From a virus: 20,542 bases of DNA. The stretch spans positions 1-20,542 of IMG/VR virus record IMGVR_UViG_3300020595_000236; one strand, 5' to 3'. The notes under the pieces are model-generated. The model was given only the letters and a program-made list of their open reading frames with translations. It searched no databases and was not told the origin of the DNA. The translations under genes were made by a program, and so were the position numbers. Shown in pieces: positions 13,071-20,541 of this stretch; positions within the stretch are counted from its first letter, which is position 1, and every line of letters begins with the position of its first letter.

Positions 13071-13804
13071 TTGTATAATTCGTTAAATTCTATAATTGTT
13101 TTACTTACATCCATTTTTTCCTTAATATTGCCAACTAAATGGAGGAATCCAATTCTAGGCATAAGGCATTTGCTCTTTATTAGAAACCTAAGGTCTAGGT
13201 TATTCCAAATATTTTCTATACTATTTTTTGGCCTACTAGGTAAAAATGGCTCAATGTCCTCTAGTGTTGCAACCTTTAACCCGCATTGCCTTAATTTGAT
13301 TGGCAAAACAACTTGCTCGTAAGTGCTTGATATGTTAAAGCTTTTAGCCCTAAAGTTCTTAATCTCCTCCCTTACTACATCCTTGGCCTTTTTAGAAAAA
13401 ACTGTTAGTCCAGCATTGTATGCAATCGGAAATTTAATTTCATCAAAGTGCTTTAATCCATCCTTGTATATGAAATTACTGCACATTGATTCTCTCCTTT
13501 GATACAATACGTCAATTCCCAGCCTATCAAGCAATTCTGTAACTATCTTTATGTCATAATCCCACAACAAATCACAGTCTAAGTGTACTGTAAACCCTTC
13601 CGTTTCCCTTGAGATTTCACGAATCTTTACTAGCGGCCACTCGTGTGGGTTCCTGTCCTCACAGGATATTTTTAATAGCTCGGTTAAGTTACTTTTAGAG
13701 GCACAGCTTATTGCCGCTTCGCACAGGTCAACGTTAAGGGGGGTCCCCCCAGTATTCCAGTATGTAAATTTTATTTTATTTTCGACCATCATTCTTCTGT
13801 GCAA
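13067..13804 (-). CDS. glycosyltransferase-like protein (GT-A fold, DxD)
   Basis: Probable sugar-nucleotide-dependent glycosyltransferase. Motifs in order: WNTGG near the N-terminus (16-20), the metal-binding HLDCD with D76-x-D78, Y129-N-A-G132 (acceptor/base region), E163-Q164 in TYEQVVLP, and a late H222 in FLHLVG resembling the C-terminal His-x-x-Gly of GT-A enzymes. Length (245 aa) suits a minimal GT-A domain. The start is uncertain: the TTG at 13804 has AGGAG six bases upstream, while the ATG at 13792 forms an ATGA overlap with the preceding stop and would shorten the product by four residues. Sitting between structural genes, it may decorate a virion protein such as the Ser/Thr-rich 379-aa neighbour; this is inference. 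Confidence 0.7.
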   Translation of the reverse strand: MHRRMMVENKIKFTYWNTGGTPLNVDLCEAAISCASKSNLTELLKISCEDRNPHEWPLVKIREISRETEGFTVHLDCDLLWDYDIKIVTELLDRLGIDVLYQRRESMCSNFIYKDGLKHFDEIKFPIAYNAGLTVFSKKAKDVVREEIKNFRAKSFNISSTYEQVVLPIKLRQCGLKVATLEDIEPFLPSRPKNSIENIWNNLDLRFLIKSKCLMPRIGFLHLVGNIKEKMDVSKTIIEFNELYK

Positions 13805-14928
13805 TCAATTCTCCTGAGTATGGGACTTAGAACCCTGTATTCCTTGCCCTTTGTACTAGGCAGGGACGTGCTTGGATCAATGACAAGTGCATCTGGGTCG
13901 ATTAGAATGCCAGTCTCTGGGTCAACTGGGAAGTAATCTGGGTAGTCGTATGGGTTTAAACTAAAGGACGCATCAATAAAATCTTCGTCGGAAACATTTA
14001 GGATTCCTCCTCCGAAAGTTTGAAAGACTTTACCTGCCGTAAATTCGTCAATGGGTACTATTGCATATCTTTGCCAAGGTGGCTCGGGTTCTGGGGGGAA
14101 TATGGGGTTTAACTCTACGATCGGGGCGTCTCTTTGTTGGATTTCAATTATGCCTTCGTAACAAAGACCTACAAAAAGCCCAGTTGCCACTCCTTGAAAT
14201 TTAACGGTGGTCTTTGTCCAAGTAAAAACTCCTGCCCCCCTGTTTGCGTCAGAGGAAACGCAGGAGTTTCCCTGTGTCCAATCCTCTATCCGATCCAATG
14301 CATTATCTTCGGTGTCTTCTGAAGATAACGTAGTTGTTGTACTAGCATAACCCGTAGACGTCCCCCCCAGCCCTTCATTCGTCCAGCTGTATATTTGAAT
14401 AAATTCATAACTCGTAGTTATCTCCGTATCTGGTGTTTTAAGGATATTAGGAAAACCGCAACTTGCACCTGTGAAAGTGTAATTTATTTGATTATTAATT
14501 GATCCAGCCTCCTCAATAATACCACTTGTACTGCAACTATCATCACAGCCCGAAAGACTGCTGCTCCACGTTATATTAGAAGAAGTCAATTCACAGGGCA
14601 TACCCTCGGGGTATGAATAGAATTTGTTCCAAGATACGGATGAATCTGCGGTGTACGGGGTAACCCCTGTGGTCGCATCGCACCCATCTGGAAGCGTTCC
14701 CGCCCAATTAATCGAAGTCGTGTTAGAAGAGTTAATCCAAGCGTATTTCTTAGGGTTAGGGTAAGTTTCTTCTGGATTAAATTCATTGAAACCACATAAC
14801 GTAGCCGTCTTGGTTAAACTAACGCAGGCATTAAAGTTGACTGGACAGCAGGGGTTCATCGAGAATCCACCCTCCCAGTCTAGGCAACAAGTGTTTAGCC
14901 ACCAATATTCATTATCTGGATCAGGCAT
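13789..14928 (-). CDS. cysteine-rich structural protein of unknown function
   Basis: A 379-aa protein with 14 cysteines (14, 15, 27, 28, 35, 45, 83, 112, 128, 132, 157, 223, 256, 376), very unusual for a phage protein folded in a reducing cytoplasm; CC pairs and closely spaced cysteines suggest disulfides or metal sites. Residues 60-240 are rich in Ser, Thr, Asn and Trp (for example NSSNTTS, then TSTGYASTTTTLSS), as in beta-rich surface proteins. A proline hinge (PPEPEPPW, 278-285) precedes a 90-residue C-terminal part containing DPETGILIDP. It starts 8 nt after the 128-aa gene and overlaps the glycosyltransferase. Likely a fibre-associated, receptor-binding or decoration protein; no family is recognised. 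There is no SD. Confidence 0.65.
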   Translation of the reverse strand: MPDPDNEYWWLNTCCLDWEGGFSMNPCCPVNFNACVSLTKTATLCGFNEFNPEETYPNPKKYAWINSSNTTSINWAGTLPDGCDATTGVTPYTADSSVSWNKFYSYPEGMPCELTSSNITWSSSLSGCDDSCSTSGIIEEAGSINNQINYTFTGASCGFPNILKTPDTEITTSYEFIQIYSWTNEGLGGTSTGYASTTTTLSSEDTEDNALDRIEDWTQGNSCVSSDANRGAGVFTWTKTTVKFQGVATGLFVGLCYEGIIEIQQRDAPIVELNPIFPPEPEPPWQRYAIVPIDEFTAGKVFQTFGGGILNVSDEDFIDASFSLNPYDYPDYFPVDPETGILIDPDALVIDPSTSLPSTKGKEYRVLSPILRRIDCTEE

Positions 14929-14936
14929 TACTATTA

Positions 14937-15323
14937 TTATTCTTGGTAATAAATTGTCAGCGTTTCGGATACTCCAGTTTCAGTATTGCAAACTAAAATA
15001 TCAATTGTTGGTGGCAATTCACCACCACCCTTGTTATCAAAAGCATTGTCAATACTGTTGTCCTGTATAGTGTTGTCCTGACCTTCTAGGTTTTGCCTTT
15101 CAGACCCAGTGGTGCTCAAGTCATATATTCCGCTCTTATTTCTGGTATATTCTGATTTAATTTCACGAATAACCTTTGTGCCAGCATTTAGGTATTTGGC
15201 TCTATCAATCCTAGCTTTCCTTTCGGCCTTGATAGCCCGAGACTTATCGCGAATTAATTTAGCAGCTCCAACGTTTGATTTGGAGTCAGCGTTATTAATT
15301 TTATTTTCCTCAAATGATGCCAT
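14937..15323 (-). CDS. hypothetical late protein (128 aa)
   Basis: Unrecognised. The first about 60 residues are highly basic and helical (KLIRDKSRAIKAERKARIDRAKYL), looking like a coiled coil or nucleic-acid-facing helix. A polar Asn/Asp/Gln-rich linker (about 70-98) follows, then a short C-terminal beta-type segment (PTIDILVCNTETGVSETLTIYYQE) similar in style to fibre or adaptor caps. A weak SD (AGGAA) lies about 10 nt before the ATG. Between the large repeat protein (25 nt upstream) and the cysteine-rich protein (8 nt downstream), it may be a tail or fibre adaptor or chaperone. The function remains open. Confidence 0.6.
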   Translation of the reverse strand: MASFEENKINNADSKSNVGAAKLIRDKSRAIKAERKARIDRAKYLNAGTKVIREIKSEYTRNKSGIYDLSTTGSERQNLEGQDNTIQDNSIDNAFDNKGGGELPPTIDILVCNTETGVSETLTIYYQE

Positions 15324-15348
15324 AATACATTAATTCCTACGCACGTGG

Positions 15349-18300
15349 CTAGAGGACCTCTTCCTCTGGCTCTGGCTCTGGTTGTGGTGTCGGTGATGTT
15401 GGTGGAGCAGTGGGTTCTGTGTTTTGCTGTACTGGAATATTTGCCACTATAATAACTTTTTTATAGCTAGTAGCTCCCTCTATGTCAACAAAGGCTGGGG
15501 TAATTTTTACATCAAGAACATATGTTTTTCCGTTTGGATCCTCTGGTCCTCCATAAACATTTAGTCCACCAGCAGTATCCTCAAATAGTAAATTTCCGTT
15601 AATGAGGAACTGATTGTCTGCGGTTTCATTTACTTCAACGACATCTGCGTCAGCACGATAACCCCTAAATCCCTTGCTTTCCGCAAAGGGCCTATAGGAG
15701 TAACCAACACCATAGGACTGACCCTTTGCCCATTCGGTTGGATTCCATAAACTAGTCGCACCACCGTATGTAAAATCTGAATTGCTAATTGTATTAGTAT
15801 CTTGAAAAATAACATACGTAGTTGCCGTAACTAAACTTTGAACAGGTGCTGATAATCTCCACGAATACGAAGTAAAGCCCCCAGTGGGTTGACTTGCAAT
15901 GTCTAATATGCCTGGATATGTAAAGCTAACCAATTGATCGTAGCTGTTAGCTAGCCTCTCACCACTTCCAATTAGGCTAATTCCCTCTGCCCCTTGAAGC
16001 GTTGTGACCGTAATAGTAGGGATACCATCTATGTTCCTCGTATCTCTTGCTACAACTGGACCAAATACTAGAGCATCATCAACCTCACTAAAAAATACCT
16101 GAGTTGTTCGTATAACTCCCTCGGATTCATTAACGTAGGATTCATCGATGAGCCCCCCTTTCCTTCCAGAAGGTATTCTTTCTGTGGGTATGCCGCCTAA
16201 GTCGCTTTGTGTTTTTTCAATTAAAACGTATTCTGGTTTTTCTTCTCTTTCAATTGGCTTGAACCATTCTTCCACTATTTCATTTAACCCTCCCTCAAGG
16301 TCCTCGGTGTGAAACAACTCGACATCTTCCTTAAGGAAAGTGAACCTCTTAGTGGGAATCCCTTCTACGTCAGAAACCTCGGTGCGGGCTACAGAGTAAT
16401 CGGGTTCCTCTGGATTATCCGTTGGGTTAAATATTTCAGTGACAATTGCTAGCTGGCTACCCACCTTATCCTCATTGCGAGATAGTTCTGTATTATCCTT
16501 TAGGAATGTAAACCGTTTAGTAGGTATTCCATCCACGTCTGAGACCTCAATGCGTGCAACAGAATAACCATCTTCTGTCGGGTCTGCTTCGGGTTTAAAT
16601 ACTTCTGTAGTAATTGCCAACTGGCTGCCTACCTTATCTTCGCTGCGGGACAGCTCTACGCCATCCTTTAAGAAGGTAAACTTTTTTGTGGGTATTCCAT
16701 CCACGTCTGAGGCTTCAATACGTGCAACAGAATAACCCGACTCTTCTGGGTCTGCTTCGGGTTTAAATACCTCTGTAACAATAGCAAGTTGACTACCTAC
16801 TAAGTCTTCACTGCGGGACAGCTCTGCATCGTCCTTTAGGAGGGTGAAACGCTTAGTTGGAATGCCATCTACGTCCGAAACCTCGGTACGGGCTACAGAG
16901 TAACCCGACTCTTCTGGATCATTCGTTGGTTTAAATACTTCTGTAGTAATTGCCAACTGTGACCCCACCTTGTCTTCACTGCGGGACAGCTCTGCATCGT
17001 CCTTCAGGAAAGTGAACCTCTTAGTGGGAATCCCTTCTACATCCGAGACCTCAATACGTGCAACAGAATAACCTCCCTCCTGAGGATCAGTTTCTGGCTT
17101 AAATATCTCCGTAACAATAGCAAGTTGGCTGCCCACCTTGTCCTCTGACCGAGATAGCTCCGCATTGTCTTTTAAGAACGTAAACCTCTTGGTCGGTATT
17201 CCGTCAACTTCAGACTCTTCCTTGCGAGCCACAGAGTAACCCGACTCCTCTGGGTCTTCTTCTGGGTTGAATACTTCAGCGGTAATAGCTAGCTGGCTAC
17301 CTACCTTGTCTTCACTGCGAGATAGTTGGACATTATCCTTTAGGAATGTATAACGCTTAGTCGGAATACCATCTACGTCTGACACTTCGGTACGTGCTAC
17401 AGAGTAGCCATCCTCCTCTGGGTCTGTTTCTGGGTTGAATACTTCTGTTGTGATAGCTAACTGTGACCCTACAAGATCTTCATTACGGGACAGTTCTACA
17501 TTTTCCTTTAAGAAGGTGAAACGCTTAGTGGGTATCCCACCAAAATCAGACACCTGTATATTAGCAATAACGTATAAGTCAATTACTGGATCATCCGTGG
17601 GGTTGAACCATTCCTGAACCTTTGATAGCTGTGAGCCAACTAAGTTTTCTGATTCACTAAGTTTTACATTATCCTTTAGGAACGTGTAACGCTTAGTAGG
17701 GATTCCATCAATGTCTGATACTTCTGTACGGGCTAGAGAGTAGCCTTCTTCTGCTGGTTCCTCGATAGGATTAAAGACCTCAGTAACAATAGCAAGTTGA
17801 CTACCCACAAAATCCTCACTTCGAGATAGTTCTGCATCGTCCTTCAGGAAGGTAAACCGTTTAGTAGGAATACCGCTTACATTAGAAAACTCAATACGTG
17901 CTATAGAATAACCAACTTCTGTCGGGTCACTCTCTGGATTAAATACTTCTGTTGTAATAGCAAGTTGACTGCCCACATTATCTTCACTGCGAGATATCTC
18001 CCCCTCACCATCTGCAAAAATATTGCGAAATAAAGTGTATCCATCTTGTTCACGGGTAGTTTCTTCAATTTCTATGCCATCCGCATTACCAGCCTCACCA
18101 AGTGATTCAACTGTCGTGATTGTTAGTACATTTTCTATTCGTTTTTCTACAGTACGTGACACTTCACCTTGTCCATCAGCGAATACATTACGGAAAAGGG
18201 TATATCCATCTTGCTCCCTTGTTGTTGATTCTATTTCAACTCCTATAGCACTACCAGCGGAACCCAATGCTTCAACAGTAGTAATAGTAAGCTTACCTTT

Positions 18301-19671
18301 ATTACGTTTTTCTACGGTACGTGAGACTTCTCCTTCACCATCGGCGAATACATTGCGAAACAAGGTATAACCATCTTGTTCTCTTGTTGTGGCTTCGATC
18401 TCAACTCCACCTGCACTGCCAGCACTTCCAAGTGCCTCAACGGTAGTAATAGTAAGCTTACCCTGATTGCGTGTCTCAGTAGTACGAGAGACCTCACCTT
18501 GTCCATCTGCGAAAGTATTGCGGAATAAAGTATAACCGTCTTGCTCACGAGTAGTTGCTTCTATTTCTATACCTGTCCCAGTGCCAGCACTTCCAAGTGC
18601 TTCGACAGTGGTAACGGTAAGTTTACCTTGGTTTCTTGTTTCAACGGTTCTAGAAACTTCACCCTGACCATCAGCAAAGACATTACGAAAAAGAGTGTAG
18701 CCGTCCTCTTCTCTGGTAGTAGCCTCAATTTCTAATCCTATAGCTGTACCAGCGGAACCAAGTGCTTCTACTGTAGTAATCGTAAGTGCACCATTATTAC
18801 GTGTTTCAATGGTGCGTGACACTTCACCAGATCCTCCAGCGTATACGTTCTGATTTGTCGGTATGCCCTCTACATCGCTGACCTTCTCTGATATTAACAC
18901 ACCGTTAATAGTGCTGGTTGGATCTAAGTTAAAGGATTCAACTGTTTCAATTTTAAGGTTACCCTGATTTCGAGTATCGATGTTTCTGGATAAGATGGAT
19001 GGCTTAAGGAAAGTAAATTGATTTGTCTGGAATCCCTCAAAGTCACTCTCTTTCTTGCTAGCCAGTAAGTACCCATCGGGCGTAACGGGATCAATACCAA
19101 TAGTCTCAATGACCTTGGCCTTCTGTGAGCCCACACTGTCCAGTGTCTCCGACAATATACCCGCCTCTAGGTAGATTTCGGTAAGCTCCGCAAATGCTGT
19201 GTTGTCCTCTATCTGGGAGCTAGCTAGAAATTCACCAGAGGCCAGTTGTGTCACACCAATTACACCAGAACTAACAGTGCCTGAGATAGCACGGTACACC
19301 TTGGTTATTTGCCTTAAGCCATTCTCCGCAATGGAGATAGTGGGATCCGTTGTTTCCACAAATGAACCAGTAAGTGTCTCGTAGGTTTGTACTAGAACAT
19401 TATCCTTACTGTCAGTTCCTGCGGATCTTTTTGTTACCCGCTCTACCTCTACTTCAATGAGTCGGCAGTTGGTGTATCCCTGATTTACTATTTGTTCGCC
19501 ATCGGTATCTAGGTCACCAAAATCCCCAAGTAATGTGCCAAGCTGAGTATTATCAACATCCTCCCTCGTGAACTTCACGAAGCGACGAACGACCCGAATG
19601 CGGCCATTGGGTAGCTTTGTGATTTCTGGGATTTCTCCCTGCTGATGAATGTTGGTATTTCCTAAGCTCAT
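15349..19671 (-). CDS. 1440-aa repeat-built fibre/adhesin-like virion protein
   Basis: A long extended protein, most likely a tail fibre or surface filament. The N-terminal domain (1-172) is non-repetitive and may attach to the particle. Residues 173 to about 1230 are about 19 tandem units of 54-57 residues in two families: A (units 3-7, 284-558; signature TRNQGKLTITTVEALGSAG, then DGYTLFRNVFADG) and B (units 8-17, 559-1118; signature VGSQLAITTEVFNP, then DGIPTKRFTFLKD). Unit 2 mixes both signatures. The C-terminal domain (about 1230-1417) is non-repetitive and aromatic-rich, the likely receptor-binding or capping part, and ends in a Pro/Glu tail (PPTSPTPQPEPEPEEE). Alternating polar/hydrophobic strands imply beta structure. 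It starts 8 nt after a DUF6321-like gene; no SD is visible. Confidence 0.8.
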   Translation of the reverse strand: MSLGNTNIHQQGEIPEITKLPNGRIRVVRRFVKFTREDVDNTQLGTLLGDFGDLDTDGEQIVNQGYTNCRLIEVEVERVTKRSAGTDSKDNVLVQTYETLTGSFVETTDPTISIAENGLRQITKVYRAISGTVSSGVIGVTQLASGEFLASSQIEDNTAFAELTEIYLEAGILSETLDSVGSQKAKVIETIGIDPVTPDGYLLASKKESDFEGFQTNQFTFLKPSILSRNIDTRNQGNLKIETVESFNLDPTSTINGVLISEKVSDVEGIPTNQNVYAGGSGEVSRTIETRNNGALTITTVEALGSAGTAIGLEIEATTREEDGYTLFRNVFADGQGEVSRTVETRNQGKLTVTTVEALGSAGTGTGIEIEATTREQDGYTLFRNTFADGQGEVSRTTETRNQGKLTITTVEALGSAGSAGGVEIEATTREQDGYTLFRNVFADGEGEVSRTVEKRNKGKLTITTVEALGSAGSAIGVEIESTTREQDGYTLFRNVFADGQGEVSRTVEKRIENVLTITTVESLGEAGNADGIEIEETTREQDGYTLFRNIFADGEGEISRSEDNVGSQLAITTEVFNPESDPTEVGYSIARIEFSNVSGIPTKRFTFLKDDAELSRSEDFVGSQLAIVTEVFNPIEEPAEEGYSLARTEVSDIDGIPTKRYTFLKDNVKLSESENLVGSQLSKVQEWFNPTDDPVIDLYVIANIQVSDFGGIPTKRFTFLKENVELSRNEDLVGSQLAITTEVFNPETDPEEDGYSVARTEVSDVDGIPTKRYTFLKDNVQLSRSEDKVGSQLAITAEVFNPEEDPEESGYSVARKEESEVDGIPTKRFTFLKDNAELSRSEDKVGSQLAIVTEIFKPETDPQEGGYSVARIEVSDVEGIPTKRFTFLKDDAELSRSEDKVGSQLAITTEVFKPTNDPEESGYSVARTEVSDVDGIPTKRFTLLKDDAELSRSEDLVGSQLAIVTEVFKPEADPEESGYSVARIEASDVDGIPTKKFTFLKDGVELSRSEDKVGSQLAITTEVFKPEADPTEDGYSVARIEVSDVDGIPTKRFTFLKDNTELSRNEDKVGSQLAIVTEIFNPTDNPEEPDYSVARTEVSDVEGIPTKRFTFLKEDVELFHTEDLEGGLNEIVEEWFKPIEREEKPEYVLIEKTQSDLGGIPTERIPSGRKGGLIDESYVNESEGVIRTTQVFFSEVDDALVFGPVVARDTRNIDGIPTITVTTLQGAEGISLIGSGERLANSYDQLVSFTYPGILDIASQPTGGFTSYSWRLSAPVQSLVTATTYVIFQDTNTISNSDFTYGGATSLWNPTEWAKGQSYGVGYSYRPFAESKGFRGYRADADVVEVNETADNQFLINGNLLFEDTAGGLNVYGGPEDPNGKTYVLDVKITPAFVDIEGATSYKKVIIVANIPVQQNTEPTAPPTSPTPQPEPEPEEEVL
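16318..17997 (-). repeat. tandem coding repeats, family B (10 x 168 bp)
   Basis: Ten in-frame units of exactly 56 codons inside the fibre-like gene (residues 559-1118). The protein signature (SRSEDKVGSQLAI, GYSVAR, DGIPTKRFTFLK) is strongly kept, while the DNA differs at many synonymous positions. Some blocks are nevertheless identical in register: 35 nt at 16334-16368 recur at 17006-17040, exactly four units away. Units 18-19 (about 15982-16317) are decayed relatives. Confidence 0.92.
17998..18822 (-). repeat. tandem coding repeats, family A (5 x 165 bp)
   Basis: Five in-frame units of exactly 55 codons (residues 284-558). Each carries VSRT-E-RN-G-LT, TTVEALGSAG, EIEATTRE-DGYTLFRN and FADG-GE. 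The array directly precedes family B and shares its layout (SR at the start, a TTE/TTVE strand in the middle, a closing aromatic strand), so both families probably descend from one ancestral unit. Units 1-2 (residues 173-283) are divergent. Confidence 0.92.
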
Positions 19672-19679
19672 TGTTTAAT

Positions 19680-19919
19680 TTATTGACATTTCCACCTGCG
19701 TAGTGCCAGTGCCTTGCGTGTGGGCTTACCCTTGGAATCCTTCATTGGCCCCTTTACACCAGACATTCTAGCACAAAATGATTTCTTTCTGGCTTTCTTT
19801 TTACCAGTTGGGTTAGACTCAGTAACTGGGGCTTTTAAATTAGCTCCAGTCTTTCTCTTGAAGTGGGCTCTACCTGCGGCAGTAAGACCACCTTTAGTGC
19901 TCTTGTGAACCTTCCTCAT
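19680..19919 (-). CDS. small basic protein, DUF6321-like
   Basis: A 79-aa Lys/Arg-rich protein with an ordered motif series: KGGLTAAGRAHFKRKTGANLK, starting at residue 9 and written here in family style, then SFCARMSGVKGPMKD (47-61) and GKPTRKALALRRW (64-76). This matches my recollection of DUF6321 proteins in phages; it was not confirmed by search. Its ATG shares one base with the stop of the upstream membrane protein (TAATG), indicating coupled translation, and it ends 8 nt before the fibre gene. High positive charge suggests DNA or membrane-phospholipid contact. The role is unknown; neighbouring candidate lysis genes make a late-stage function likely. Confidence 0.7.
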   Translation of the reverse strand: MRKVHKSTKGGLTAAGRAHFKRKTGANLKAPVTESNPTGKKKARKKSFCARMSGVKGPMKDSKGKPTRKALALRRWKCQ

Positions 19920-20314
19920 TATTTAACCTGCGATGAACCGAAATAAAATCCAACAATTGCCAGTGCTGTTTGGCGGATTTCTGGTAGTATAACAAAACCC
20001 TGTACAGTGGACCATTCTAGACGCTTGAATAGCCCTAGAAAGCCCTTGGATTCCGATTGAATACTAACACCTATGTCCGTGAATGCGAAGACAAAGGGGG
20101 CTATTACAATAGCAAAGATAACTGCCGCCGTAATTGCACGACGCATATATACACCACCCCGTGCTGCTGCCTTATCCGCTGATTCATCCGCTACTGTCTG
20201 ACGAGCGATCATACGCTCAAAAAGACGAGCCTGATTATCAGCCTGTGCCGCGATCATTTTCATGACGAATCCGCTTACGCCCCCGCCTAGCATTGCTAAT
20301 AGTTCTGGTGTCAT
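19919..20314 (-). CDS. membrane protein, holin candidate
   Basis: A 131-aa protein with a Gly-rich hydrophobic N-terminus (ELLAMLGGGVSGFVMKMIA), a charged amphipathic helix (25-58, ending YMRR), one clear transmembrane helix (about 60-80, AITAAVIFAIVIAPFVFAF) and a second hydrophobic segment near the C-terminus (about 115-127, QTALAIVGFYFGSS). The layout (small, two or three membrane segments, short tail) and the adjacent 59-aa membrane gene fit a holin/antiholin-type pair or a 3-TM holin. No endolysin is visible nearby, so the role is inferred. It starts 3 nt after the preceding stop and shares a base with the next start (TAATG). No SD. Confidence 0.65.
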   Translation of the reverse strand: MTPELLAMLGGGVSGFVMKMIAAQADNQARLFERMIARQTVADESADKAAARGGVYMRRAITAAVIFAIVIAPFVFAFTDIGVSIQSESKGFLGLFKRLEWSTVQGFVILPEIRQTALAIVGFYFGSSQVK

Positions 20315-20317
20315 ATG

Positions 20318-20497
20318 TTATTTGTCTCTGAGTTCCCTGATTACTTTTACTGCGGATGCAGTCATGTATATTAAGGTAGCTAATCCCACCAATGCCCCTA
20401 GAATTTCGTTTATATGGTTCAATTCAAATGTAGCTATAAAGCCACTCATTCCAATGAGTGATTTAAAAATAATATTCTCTAGAATTTGATCATTCAT
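20318..20497 (-). CDS. 59-aa membrane protein, possible holin partner
   Basis: A small ORF with an amphipathic N-terminal half (MNDQILENIIFKSLIGMSG), one hydrophobic helix (about 31-50, EILGALVGLATLIYMTASAV) and a short basic cytoplasmic tail (KVIRELRDK). One membrane span with a charged tail is compatible with a small holin, antiholin or pinholin-like protein. It lies 3 nt before the larger membrane protein. Its ATG at 20497 shares one base with the stop of the gene entering from the right edge (TAATG), supporting the chosen start although no SD is present. Confidence 0.6.
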   Translation of the reverse strand: MNDQILENIIFKSLIGMSGFIATFELNHINEILGALVGLATLIYMTASAVKVIRELRDK

Positions 20498-20541
20498 TAA
20501 AAGCGAATCTGGCAGTGTTCAAGTGTTTCGGGCTGGCGGCA
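20497..20541 (-). CDS. C-terminus of an unknown late gene (partial)
   Basis: The last 14 codons and stop of a gene entering from the right edge, ending CRQPETLEHCQIRF. The main support is the TAATG junction with the 59-aa gene, the same arrangement as at 19919. Too little is visible to name it. The other frames at the edge are not better supported. Confidence 0.4.
   Translation of the reverse strand, partial: CRQPETLEHCQIRF

Noticed and set aside
12990-13322. A + strand 110-codon ORF across the 65-aa and glycosyltransferase genes
   Set aside because: It overlaps two - strand genes that have recognisable motifs and an ATGA junction, and has no signal or context of its own.
15982-19155. Repeat array considered as CRISPR or non-coding tandem repeat
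   Set aside because: Units are multiples of three (165 or 168 bp), stay in frame, and conserve protein rather than DNA sequence; there are no spacer-like segments.
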